Made by a program: the position numbers and the translations under genes
Notes under the pieces: model-generated
Databases searched by the model: none
Seen by the model: the letters and a program-made list of their open reading frames with translations, nothing else
What the model was told of the DNA's origin: nothing
Assembly: GCA_013450215.1 (NCBI GenBank)
Contig: JACDSH010000003.1
Coordinates: 1 to 39,904 of the forward strand
Source of the DNA: Nitrosospira sp.
Lineage (GTDB): Bacteria > Pseudomonadota > Gammaproteobacteria > Burkholderiales > Nitrosomonadaceae
DNA: 39,904 nucleotides
Reading direction: 5' to 3'
Part shown: one piece after another, positions 27,940 to 36,363 of the stretch
How the letters are laid out: every line of letters begins with the position of its first letter
Numbering within the stretch: position 1 is the stretch's first letter

Positions 27940-28557
27940 TTAATACTCTACCGGTATCGGATCATGACCACGCCACAAGTACCATGTCGCAACAGAACAC
28001 CACGGTTGCCAGGGTCTCGCAATTGCAACCATCTGGAGCCGACTCACCGGTTGACTGTCATTGTAGTAAAGGCTGATCGCGCGCTGCAGACCAAGATCAT
28101 CCAGTGGCAGCACATTCGGGCGAAGCATATGAAAAATCAAAAACATTTCTGCAGTCCATCTTCCAATACCCTTCACCTTTGTTAACTCGGCAATGAGAGC
28201 CTCATCCTCTGCATCCTTCCACAGTGCCTCGTTTAGTCTCCCACTGGTAAAGTACTGCGACAAGTCTTGCAGGTAAGTCACCTTCCGCAAGGAAATTCCA
28301 CAGCTCCGCAATATACTGCCGTCCATTCTCAGCAAGATAGTAGGTGAAATCTTGGGGGCTACAGTGGTCAGTCTCTGCCAGACAGTTGCAGCCGCCTTGA
28401 TAGAAATCTGCTGTCCAATTATGGAACGCACCAAGCTAGTGAAGGCATCACCATGCGAGTTCAGGGCGCTCCCTGATGAGTGCTGAATGAGTTTATGTAT
28501 CACCTCATCACGCTCGGCCAGCTCCCGTGTTGCTTGTCGCCAGTATTCTGGGGTCAT
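27940..28557 (-). CDS. AlkA-type DNA-3-methyladenine glycosylase
   Basis: This base-excision repair glycosylase of the HhH-GPD superfamily has 205 residues. RSIIGQQISIKAA at about 44-56 is the family helix, the helix-hairpin-helix VKGIGRWTAEMFL is at 128-140, and the catalytic aspartate is in LPLDDLGLQRA (about 154). It lacks the N-terminal domain of E. coli AlkA and resembles the shorter bacterial form. The DUF2062 gene lies 9 bases upstream on the same strand, so the pair may be co-transcribed. Confidence 0.88.
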   Translation of the reverse strand: MTPEYWRQATRELAERDEVIHKLIQHSSGSALNSHGDAFTSLVRSIIGQQISIKAAATVWQRLTTVAPKISPTILLRMDGSILRSCGISLRKVTYLQDLSQYFTSGRLNEALWKDAEDEALIAELTKVKGIGRWTAEMFLIFHMLRPNVLPLDDLGLQRAISLYYNDSQPVSRLQMVAIARPWQPWCSVATWYLWRGHDPIPVEY

Positions 28558-28566
28558 GGGCTTGCC

Positions 28567-29124
28567 TTACCCTTGGTGACGCCTTCTCGCCCGTGTGCGC
28601 CATTGATAGATCATGTATACCCGCCACGCACCGCGCACGGCTATATAGCTAGTGATTGGCAGAATCAGCGCAAGTAATAGAAGGCCTGCCAGCACCGGCT
28701 TACCAAGGGAAATTACCCAATCTGCCATCGCAGGGACCCACTCGCTGATACTTTTATCCATCAGGTTTAAGTCGACCACGGGCATCGCGCCGTTACCACC
28801 CCCCAAAATAATCTCACCGATAGAATACGCAGCGATATAGATTGGCACGATAGTAAAGGGGTTAGAGTAGAGCGTAGTAAATACCGCTACCGGCAGGTTC
28901 ACCTTGAATATACGGGCAAACAGTGCAGCGAAAAAAAACTGTACCGGGTTGCTGCCCGGAATCAGGCCAGCGAAAAAACCAACCGCAACTCCACCCGCTA
29001 CCGAACGACGATGCAGATACCACAGGTTATGATGTTGCAACGATTCCCCAAACAGCCCGACAAAACGATTCTGCCGGATGCTTTCGTAGGAAGGCAGGTA
29101 TTTCTTGATGTATTTTCGGAGCAC
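28567..29124 (-). CDS. DUF2062 membrane protein
   Basis: This 185-residue membrane protein has the DUF2062 core: GGVAVGFFAGLIPGSNPVQ at about 45-63 and TLYSNPFTIVPIY, followed by two further hydrophobic helices. Its function is unknown. Members are common beside competence or glycosyltransferase genes in Proteobacteria. It is upstream of the glycosylase gene. Confidence 0.85.
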   Translation of the reverse strand: MLRKYIKKYLPSYESIRQNRFVGLFGESLQHHNLWYLHRRSVAGGVAVGFFAGLIPGSNPVQFFFAALFARIFKVNLPVAVFTTLYSNPFTIVPIYIAAYSIGEIILGGGNGAMPVVDLNLMDKSISEWVPAMADWVISLGKPVLAGLLLLALILPITSYIAVRGAWRVYMIYQWRTRARRRHQG

Positions 29125-29130
29125 GAGCTA

Positions 29131-29155
29131 CCAATGTGACCAATGTGACCAATGA
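29131..29155. repeat. Short 9-base tandem repeat
   Basis: CCAATGTGA occurs twice in tandem (29131-29148), followed by CCAATGA. It lies between two minus-strand genes. No role is apparent. Confidence 0.8.
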
Positions 29156-29265
29156 CTACTATACCGCTCTGTGACTTTATTTAGATGAACTGATAAGCCA
29201 TTTACACAGACTGCGGGTTACCGATCTCAGTAGCCAGTCTAGCACCTGCTCTAAAAATATTCTTC

Positions 29266-30984
29266 TTAAGCAGCGACCGAGTCGGTGAGACTGCTGGACT
29301 GAAGGGGTCGTAGCTCCGCCTTACCCTTGGACAGGGTAAATATACGGTCAGCCGCGTTTATCACGGCAGGCTGGTGTGATACTGCGATAATGGTATGGCT
29401 CTGAGCCAGTCTCTGTAGTGTCTCGCAAATTACCTTTTCGCTATCAGGATCTAGGGCGCTCGTTGGCTCATCGAGCAGCAGGAATAACGGCCGATGAGCA
29501 AGCGCTCTAGCGATTGCGATGCGCTGGCGCTGCCCCCCTGAAAGAAGTCCACCACGCTCGCCCACCACTGTCAGCAGCCCTGCCGGAAGACTGCAGACAA
29601 AGTCCCAGGCACCTGCTTGCTGCAATGCCTGCTCTGCATCTGCTTGTGTTAGATCGGGAGCGCCAATAAGAATATTGCTAAGAATTGTGTCGTGCAGCAG
29701 GATCGTGTCTTGCGATACATAACCTATCATGCGTCGCCAGTGGCGAAGATCTATTTCATGTAGCGATATCCCGTCAATAAGAATCTCGCCCGACTGAGGT
29801 TCGGCCAGCCCGCATAATAGATCAAGCAGGGTACTCTTGCCCGCTCCTGACGGCCCCGTGATTGATGTAAATGAGTTCACGGGTATTTCAATGCTCATAT
29901 CTTGAAATATCGACTTCTTGTCATAATTAAAGCTTATGTGACGCAGGCTGATTCCTTGTTGCAGGGTCGGCCGCTGCGTTCCCACGGTTATTTCAGCGGC
30001 ATCCTGCGCATCTTTAATCGCTGTTCGTAATGCCCAGTAGGCGCTCTCCTGCACTACTAGGTGCTGGTAGCGTCGCTGCGCTTTATTCAGCAGACTCTGA
30101 ACACGTGTCAAAAGAAAGACCATCACCATCACCGAAGCTAGTGAGAGTTGCCACGCCACTAGGGCCAGATACAAGCCCCCTGCGATCAGAATGGCGAGCA
30201 TGGGCTCCTGCATCGCCAATAAGGCCTCCCTGCTCATAACCTCGCGGCGAGTGGCTTTCTCCAGTTGCTTGGTCTCATCGCGGAGAATTGCATCAGCGAC
30301 GTCATCACGCGCCATCGCCTTCAACGATTTCACCGATGTAAGCACATCAGCCAGATACGACATCAGGTGTCGCAACAGATGTGTCTGCTTATTCCCTGCC
30401 TTGCCTGCTGCGCGTACAAGATTCTGCAGTACCAGCAACATGGCTGCTCCTAGCACGAGGGAGACGAGAGTTGCCTCCCATGAAATGAACAGAGCAACCG
30501 TGCTATAGACTATGACCTGAATTGACAGTGCCATGACATTAGCAGCATGCTCAAAACCCTGGGCAGCTCGGTATGCTTCCGTGGCGACGGAGTTAGCAAG
30601 AGATCCCGCAGGTTGCCGCAGGTAATACTGCCAGCGACTGGCAATTAGCGCCTCGATCAGTTCCTGTCGCAACTTGCTCGCGACATGTGCTACGGCATAT
30701 CCCACCTGGCGGTTGGCGAGTAGCAGTATCAAGCTCTTGGTAATCATGCCGATCACGATGATTAGCAGCATCGTGCTTATTGTGGGCTCAATCCCGATCC
30801 TCTGCATGGCCTGTAACACAGTCCGTCCAGTTTCAGAACTACTAGCATCCCCTACAGCAACTGATAGTAAAGGGAGTAGAGCGGTCAGGCTGAGCCCCTC
30901 GGCAATACCCGCGGCCAATAGCGCAATCATCACAAGTACGCTACGCCGTGGGAAAACCATGATATAGGTGGCTAGGGTATGCAT
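29266..30984 (-). CDS. Fused half-size ABC exporter (MsbA-like type I)
   Basis: This 572-residue protein has an N-terminal six-helix membrane domain (about 1-320) joined to an ATPase domain. Walker A is GPSGAGKST at about 373-381, the signature is LLSGGQRQRI at about 480, and Walker B is FLLLDEPTSALD. This is the architecture of lipid A, lipid or peptide exporters acting as homodimers. It follows the Spt-like gene by 161 bases on the same strand, so it may flip the lipid made by that operon. Substrate assignment is inference from position only. Confidence 0.85.
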   Translation of the reverse strand: MHTLATYIMVFPRRSVLVMIALLAAGIAEGLSLTALLPLLSVAVGDASSSETGRTVLQAMQRIGIEPTISTMLLIIVIGMITKSLILLLANRQVGYAVAHVASKLRQELIEALIASRWQYYLRQPAGSLANSVATEAYRAAQGFEHAANVMALSIQVIVYSTVALFISWEATLVSLVLGAAMLLVLQNLVRAAGKAGNKQTHLLRHLMSYLADVLTSVKSLKAMARDDVADAILRDETKQLEKATRREVMSREALLAMQEPMLAILIAGGLYLALVAWQLSLASVMVMVFLLTRVQSLLNKAQRRYQHLVVQESAYWALRTAIKDAQDAAEITVGTQRPTLQQGISLRHISFNYDKKSIFQDMSIEIPVNSFTSITGPSGAGKSTLLDLLCGLAEPQSGEILIDGISLHEIDLRHWRRMIGYVSQDTILLHDTILSNILIGAPDLTQADAEQALQQAGAWDFVCSLPAGLLTVVGERGGLLSGGQRQRIAIARALAHRPLFLLLDEPTSALDPDSEKVICETLQRLAQSHTIIAVSHQPAVINAADRIFTLSKGKAELRPLQSSSLTDSVAA

Positions 30985-31145
30985 TGACGTATCTTTTAGA
31001 TCATCACTTTTCTATTTCTGTGGTCTTCATGCTGATACGTCGTGATGCCGAGCAAACGTCCGCCAGGCCGATCATACGTTGACTGGATTAAGAAGCGTAT
31101 GCTCATCCCGTGGAACAGAGATTCTGCCCTCGGTCACTAAGGACT

Positions 31146-32333
31146 TCATTGAAATATGCTCTTTCGCAACTCTGCAAAAACATCTCCAACATGGTCTATC
31201 TGCTCACTGGTGTGAGCAGCACTCACGCTGCACCGCACCAATGCCTTTCCTTCTGGCGCAGCGGGTGGCAGTATTAAGTTGACATAGATGCCGTGATCCA
31301 GCAACCCCTTCCACAGCAACAGAGCTTGCTGAGGGCTATCTAGAATATTCGCGATCACCGGCCCAGGCTGAGGTCCCAATTGATATCCGAGTCCATCAAG
31401 CCGCGCATAAAGTTGCCGCGAATTTTGCCAGAGCTGCCGGCGTAACTCGGTACCATCGCGCAACAGTTTAAGTGCCGCCCGCGTCGATGCGATGGTGGAC
31501 GGCGAGGGTGATGCTGTAAAAATATATGGACGGCTTATATAGCGCAGCTGATCAAGCTGTGGATGATTGCTCACACAATAGCCACCGATACTTCCAAGGC
31601 TCTTACTGAAAGTCCCCGTAATAAAATCAACCCCATCAGTGAGCCCTGTTTCTTCCGCCAGTCCTTGGCCAGTTTTACCCAAGACTCCGAGTGAATGTGC
31701 CTCATCAAGAAGAAGAATGCTGTTGTAAGCATTCTTTACTCTGACAATCTCTGCCAGAGGAGCCTGATCACCCAGCATGCTGTAAATGCCCTCAGCAACG
31801 ATCAGTGTGGACTTCGATCGCTCTCCCAGTCTCTTGAGGCGTTTTTCCATGTCCGATACATCGTTGTGCCGGAACCGAATTATCTCAGCACCGCTCAGAC
31901 GGCACCCATCATAGACACTTGCATGCGAGTCACCATCAATCAGGACCACATCCCCTGCACCCGCCAGACCAGAGATCATGGCAAGATTGGCTTGATAGCC
32001 GGTAGTGAATACAATCCCAGATTGGCAGTGGTAGAACTCTGCGAACTCACGCTCCAGCGCTCGATGACTGCTATAACTACCATTCGCCATGCGTGATCCG
32101 GTCGTGCCGGTTCCCTCTCGGTCGATCGCTTCATGGGCTGCTCGTAGGCACTCTGGTGCGAAAGTAAGCCCGAGATAGTTATTCGTACCTAAAAATAATA
32201 TGCGCCGGTCTCCGATCCTGGCCTCTGTCGCAGAGTAGACCTCTTCTATCGGCGTACCGAACACCTCGAGTCCTTCCGGCAGTAATGCTTTCCGGGCTGC
32301 TGCTACCGCATCTAACTTGTCTAGTAGGCTCAT
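31146..32333 (-). CDS. spt: Serine palmitoyltransferase-like alpha-oxoamine synthase
   Basis: This PLP-dependent enzyme of 395 residues condenses an amino acid with an acyl thioester. The PLP lysine is in GTFSKSLGSIGGY (Lys244), His137 stacks on the cofactor (GDSHASVYDG), and LLLDEAHSLG holds the aspartate (210). GTFSKS with the later SRPYIFTAS is characteristic of bacterial serine palmitoyltransferase, whereas KBL and BioF have GTLGKA. Expected product: 3-ketosphinganine. Its start overlaps the ACP stop by one base (TAATG). The ACP suggests acyl-ACP rather than acyl-CoA as donor. Confidence 0.85.
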   Translation of the reverse strand: MSLLDKLDAVAAARKALLPEGLEVFGTPIEEVYSATEARIGDRRILFLGTNNYLGLTFAPECLRAAHEAIDREGTGTTGSRMANGSYSSHRALEREFAEFYHCQSGIVFTTGYQANLAMISGLAGAGDVVLIDGDSHASVYDGCRLSGAEIIRFRHNDVSDMEKRLKRLGERSKSTLIVAEGIYSMLGDQAPLAEIVRVKNAYNSILLLDEAHSLGVLGKTGQGLAEETGLTDGVDFITGTFSKSLGSIGGYCVSNHPQLDQLRYISRPYIFTASPSPSTIASTRAALKLLRDGTELRRQLWQNSRQLYARLDGLGYQLGPQPGPVIANILDSPQQALLLWKGLLDHGIYVNLILPPAAPEGKALVRCSVSAAHTSEQIDHVGDVFAELRKSIFQ

Positions 32334-32587
32334 TATTTATTCTGTGATTTGATTTTATAAATTAAATTCGCAAGCTCATGCACGGTCTGAATATCTGCAA
32401 GGGCATTCAAGGACACGGAGATGTCGAACTCATCCTCGATCTCCATAACCAGATTCAATAGCTTAACGGAGTCAATGGCCAACTCATTAATCAGGTCTGT
32501 TTCAGGCACAATTACCACGTCAGGACTGGAGAGCTGCTTGAGATGGAAACAGAGCCTAGATAGAATGTTGTTGTAATCAGTTGACAT
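32333..32587 (-). CDS. acp: Dedicated acyl carrier protein for the Spt operon
   Basis: This 84-residue acyl carrier protein has the phosphopantetheine serine in LAIDSVKLLNL (Ser40), surrounded by the usual acidic helix II (VMEIEDEFDI). The real start is ATG 32587; the open frame continues further upstream without a plausible domain. It lies 29 bases after the reductase gene and overlaps the Spt start. It is distinct from housekeeping AcpP in sequence and context and would carry the acyl group from the ligase to Spt. Confidence 0.88.
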   Translation of the reverse strand: MSTDYNNILSRLCFHLKQLSSPDVVIVPETDLINELAIDSVKLLNLVMEIEDEFDISVSLNALADIQTVHELANLIYKIKSQNK

Positions 32588-32616
32588 GGATTGAGTGACT
32601 CTAAAATGTTTGCGAA

Positions 32617-33531
32617 CTATGCCGCTTGTGGCATAGCATCTCGTAGACGCATGGAAGGCTGCCATTCTGGTAGTGCCTTCCTCAGTGGAGCGATATCGCA
32701 TACCCAGTCCGGGTGCTGTAACTCCCTGACTTTTCCTGGCGTTAGCATCGGTGAGTAATGCAGCAGTCGTGCCAGACACAGGTTAATACTAGCAGTCATC
32801 GAGACCAGCGATACTGGCAAAAAGAGACACCGTACCGGCCTCTTCCATACATCCTGAGCAATGGCCGCGACAGACTGTGCGTTATACCCCCCCGGCATCC
32901 CATCATCAAGCTCATAAATGCCACGGATAGGAACTCTAGCACCAACCCAGCCGAGGATCGCCGCGACCAAATCATTAACATGTAATAAACCAAAACGCAT
33001 ATCAGAACCCCCGACCATGGGTAGCACCCCTCGCTGAGTTGCCCTAAAGAGTGGACTCATCTCCTTGTCACCCGGCCCATAGACCGCAGTCGGGCGAAAG
33101 ACTGCACACGGCATGACACCTGAATAGTCTGCCACGATCTGCTCTGCCAGATATTTGCTAGTCGCATACCAAGAGAGCTCCGGCTGCCTTGCTGCGAGTG
33201 AGGATATGAGAAGAAATCGAGGGGCTGAGTCCTGCTCTGTTGAGGCCCTCATCAAATTGGCAGTCCCCTCTACATTGGTGCGGGTGAATTCATCGAGAGA
33301 GCTTCCTCGAACCTGCCCAGCACAATGTACAACAGCCGAAACACCTCGTACCAGATTCTCTAATGAGATGGGATCGTTCAGATCACCGTGAATCCATGTG
33401 ATGGACCCGCTACCAGTTTGTGAACGGCGGGTTAATGCTCGCACCTTCCAACCATCTTTGACTAAAGCCTGCAGAAGTACATGGCCGATAAAACCTGTAG
33501 CGCCAGTAACTGCTACCGTCAATCCAGACAT
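32617..33531 (-). CDS. cerR: NAD(P)-dependent epimerase/reductase, ceramide-reductase-like
   Basis: This extended SDR of about 304 residues has TGATGFIG at 9-16, a catalytic serine at about 110/111 (LLISSLA) and YATSK (Tyr122, Lys126). In Caulobacter the enzyme in the equivalent position reduces the keto group of 3-ketoceramide. I placed the start at ATG 33531; an in-frame TTG at 33558 would give nine more residues and a 20-base overlap with the ligase gene. The assignment comes from family plus operon, so another keto-lipid substrate is possible. Confidence 0.7.
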   Translation of the reverse strand: MSGLTVAVTGATGFIGHVLLQALVKDGWKVRALTRRSQTGSGSITWIHGDLNDPISLENLVRGVSAVVHCAGQVRGSSLDEFTRTNVEGTANLMRASTEQDSAPRFLLISSLAARQPELSWYATSKYLAEQIVADYSGVMPCAVFRPTAVYGPGDKEMSPLFRATQRGVLPMVGGSDMRFGLLHVNDLVAAILGWVGARVPIRGIYELDDGMPGGYNAQSVAAIAQDVWKRPVRCLFLPVSLVSMTASINLCLARLLHYSPMLTPGKVRELQHPDWVCDIAPLRKALPEWQPSMRLRDAMPQAA

Positions 33532-33538
33532 ATAGTGA

Positions 33539-35404
33539 CTACTTGTCTCCGGACTCAACTGATAGCTGATAATCTGTCATGTTTGTCCGTTGTATGAAAC
33601 CCTGGCGTGCAGCAAATCGAGATAACTTCCCGGAAGAAGTACGTGGCAGGGTATGCGGCGGGACCAGCTCAACCAGACAGTTAACGCCAAATGCCATATA
33701 TACTATCCGTTGTAGCCTGTTGATAAGAGACTGCCGATCCGGCACTGAGGTCAAACGACACTCTATAACCAATACGATTGTGGTCGAGTCATTAGCATCT
33801 GTTACCCCAAAGGCCGAGGCCTCCCGGGCTCTGACCTCGGGCTGTTGCTCGGCGAGCTCCTCAATATCCTGAGCCCGTATATTACGCCCGTTGACAATGA
33901 TGACATCTATACGGCGACCCGTAACAAAAAGATCACCTTCAAATAGAAAACCAAGATCGCCCGTATCCAGCCAAGGACCGGGTTGAAGTGTTCTCTGAGT
34001 GTCTTCTGGGTTATTGAAATAGCCCGTCATGATACTGCCGCCACTCACCAACACACTGCCCAACTTTAGATCAGATAATTCTTGACCTTCATCATCAATA
34101 ACCTTGACCGTATGCCCTGGTATGGCGCGTCCGCAATTCACAAATTCATTAAACTTTCTGCCATCTGCCTGGAGCCGAACAGCCATCTTCCTTTCCACCA
34201 GCATCGCTGCATCAATCTGCAGGCTCTTAAATCCTTCTCCAATTTTTGAAAAAGTAACCGCAAGGGTCGACTCTGCCAGTCCATAGCAGGGAAGGAAGGC
34301 ACTCGCGTTAAATCCTGCTGATGCAAACTTCTCCGCAAAGTTTCTGAGGGTCTCTGGGCGTATCATTTCCGCGCCAACCCCCGCCGCACGCCAGCAACTA
34401 AGATCGAGACCTTCCAAGTCAGACTCACGAACCCGCAGTGTGCAGAGCTTGAGGCCGAAGGGCTGACTGAATGCGACTGTAGAGCGGTTGCGACTGATGA
34501 GCTTGAGCCATTGTAATGGCCTAACCGCAAAGTCCCGCGTAGCCAAATAGTCGACCGAGACCTGTGAAGCCATCGGGGCCATCATCATCCCTACCAAACC
34601 CATGTCGTGGTAAAAAGGCAACCAGGATGCGCACCGGTCATTCGGCTGTATCTCTAGCCCACTACGAACAATTCCTTGCAGATTGCTCATCAAGGCTCTT
34701 TCTGTGATGATCACCCCGCGCGGAGCACGGGTGCTACCTGAGGTAAACTGAAGATACGCAATATCATCCGGATGGTTTGGCTTCGGCGTCACATCTAGAG
34801 CCGGCAGTTCTCCTAGCTCACCCGGAGTTCCAATCCATTGCAGTCCCTGTACTCCCTCTGAAGCCTCTCTAAGGAAGTTAATATAATCTGCACTTGACAA
34901 GGCAACGCTTGCTTTACTGCCGTGAAGTATTCCACGAATCTGCTGGACATACACCGCATGACTACCAAGATTGACCGGAATTGGCATCGCGAAAGGAACT
35001 AGCCCAGCATAACGGCAGGCGAAGAATAGCTCAACAAACTCTGGCGTAGTATCAGCGATGAGGGCTACGCGTTCACCACGAGCCAGCCCAAGTCCTGACA
35101 GACGTTGAGCTGCGACTAGCGCATTTTGCCTTAGTGCCTGGTAGGGAAGAACTGAACGCAGCCCCCCCTTGGCATTATAAAAATTAAATCCCTTAGACCC
35201 ACTGGCAGCGTACTCCAATGCCTCTGTTAAGGTATCAAAGTCCGCCAGACGTAGGGCTTGTAGCTCGCATATCGTCGGCGTCGGAGAGGCCGTTAGCGTT
35301 GGCTCACTTGATAATTGAGAACCAAACGCTTGCGTTAACGGAGCGTTCAACTGGGTTATTGTTGAACTCAAAGACTTACCCTCCAGATTAGCGATGCTTG
35401 TCAT
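33539..35404 (-). CDS. Fatty-acyl-AMP ligase / acyl-ACP synthetase
   Basis: This 621-residue adenylate-forming enzyme has the P-loop YLQFTSGSTRAPRG and the FAAL hallmark WLPFYHDMGLVG. SLACYGLAES-type (LPCYGLAES) and LDTGDLGF motifs follow, and a C-terminal domain carries NGRNIRAQDIE. It activates a fatty acid as acyl-AMP and should load the neighbouring ACP. It is the first gene of the operon, and a 533-base AT-rich gap lies upstream. About 45 N-terminal residues precede the usual domain start. Confidence 0.85.
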   Translation of the reverse strand: MTSIANLEGKSLSSTITQLNAPLTQAFGSQLSSEPTLTASPTPTICELQALRLADFDTLTEALEYAASGSKGFNFYNAKGGLRSVLPYQALRQNALVAAQRLSGLGLARGERVALIADTTPEFVELFFACRYAGLVPFAMPIPVNLGSHAVYVQQIRGILHGSKASVALSSADYINFLREASEGVQGLQWIGTPGELGELPALDVTPKPNHPDDIAYLQFTSGSTRAPRGVIITERALMSNLQGIVRSGLEIQPNDRCASWLPFYHDMGLVGMMMAPMASQVSVDYLATRDFAVRPLQWLKLISRNRSTVAFSQPFGLKLCTLRVRESDLEGLDLSCWRAAGVGAEMIRPETLRNFAEKFASAGFNASAFLPCYGLAESTLAVTFSKIGEGFKSLQIDAAMLVERKMAVRLQADGRKFNEFVNCGRAIPGHTVKVIDDEGQELSDLKLGSVLVSGGSIMTGYFNNPEDTQRTLQPGPWLDTGDLGFLFEGDLFVTGRRIDVIIVNGRNIRAQDIEELAEQQPEVRAREASAFGVTDANDSTTIVLVIECRLTSVPDRQSLINRLQRIVYMAFGVNCLVELVPPHTLPRTSSGKLSRFAARQGFIQRTNMTDYQLSVESGDK

Positions 35405-35937
35405 ATTTCTTATACAGAATTCTTGTTTGATACTGCCTTATGATTTGAGATCGACTCGTTACCCGAAGGTTTGCAGATAACAGCCAAGACCATAAATCAT
35501 AAATAAATTAATAAAATTAATTGGTTGCGCAGGGTATATTAAAGTAAATCCCACTGTTAAGACGTCGCGCCGCCCCCTTCCTGCCATCAAGGCCCCACAC
35601 TAACCGCACCCATATTCCATATAACACATTGATAACAAATGTATAATAAATGGGAGCTTAGATAAGATATAGCCGTGAAGATCTCACACTAAGACAGGAA
35701 GCGATTTTGGAGGAATTATGTTGTAATATAAAGGGTTTTTGCAGTTTTAAAGAGGCGTATGTTGCTTTTATGCAACAAAATCTGGGGAGTAACCCTGCGC
35801 TCTTTAATAAAGATTAGCCATATCGACCAACTAGGCTAGTTGATACACTTTGATCCGATTAATTCTCTTTTGAAATCGAGTCATTAGCGACTCTCTTCCC
35901 CACATATCCCCTAGGGAGCCCTAAAATGTCAGCTGCC
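35405..35937. other. 533-base AT-rich gap upstream of the lipid operon
   Basis: No gene is supported. It includes AT-rich runs (about 35490-35530) that probably contain the operon promoter, which I could not place with confidence. A perfect 6-base inverted repeat TGTTGC-TTTTAT-GCAACA lies at 35760-35777. A 26-codon frame at 35759-35839 (MLLLCNKIWGV...) has an AGAGG only 3 bases upstream and is not convincing. Confidence 0.5.
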
Positions 35938-36282
35938 TCAAACTTTCACCCACAACTCAGCCTCGTCGTAATCACCAAAGACTCTGACATCAGCCCCGAT
36001 AAAGAGATTTGATATCCAGACGCTCCAGGCTTGCCATTTGTTATTGACGACCACCGCCACGCGGTTAAATTCACTGCCATGTTCACGCACAAACTTGATC
36101 TCCTCCCACGCAACGTCGAAGGTGTAACTCACCATATCACGCCAATCGAATAGAAGATTAGCCCTGCCATCGAAATGAGACTTGTAAAGCACCTCCTCCT
36201 CGAACTCCTTGTAGTCGGTCAAGGTAAACTCGCCGAGTGCAGCGACAGTGATCAGGTTGCCGGTTTTCTGAATAGTAATCAT
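35938..36282 (-). CDS. SpoIIAA-like STAS-domain protein
   Basis: This 114-residue single-domain protein of the SpoIIAA-like STAS type has LLFDWRDM at about 43-50 and VAVVVNNKWQAW at about 75-86. A final DYDEAELWV helix is typical of this family. The biochemical role is unknown; relatives bind small ligands or regulate partners. It follows the EamA gene by 81 bases on the same strand. Confidence 0.8.
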   Translation of the reverse strand: MITIQKTGNLITVAALGEFTLTDYKEFEEEVLYKSHFDGRANLLFDWRDMVSYTFDVAWEEIKFVREHGSEFNRVAVVVNNKWQAWSVWISNLFIGADVRVFGDYDEAELWVKV

Positions 36283-36363
36283 GGACTCATCCCAAAAAGT
36301 AACCGCCTCATCATAGGCAACTGCCTACCACAACGCAAATCCTGTCTCAATTAATTGCCGCGA

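Noticed and set aside
29131-29155. 9-base tandem repeat as a CRISPR-like or iteron array
   Set aside because: Fewer than three units with no spacers and no replication gene nearby.
31146-32333. Glycine C-acetyltransferase (KBL) or BioF identity for the PLP enzyme
   Set aside because: The PLP lysine context is GTFSKS, as in serine palmitoyltransferase, not GTLGKA; no threonine dehydrogenase or biotin genes are adjacent.
35759-35839. 26-codon frame (MLLLCNKIWGV...) before the lipid operon
   Set aside because: The only purine tract is 3 bases from the ATG, and the frame overlaps an inverted repeat; nothing supports translation.
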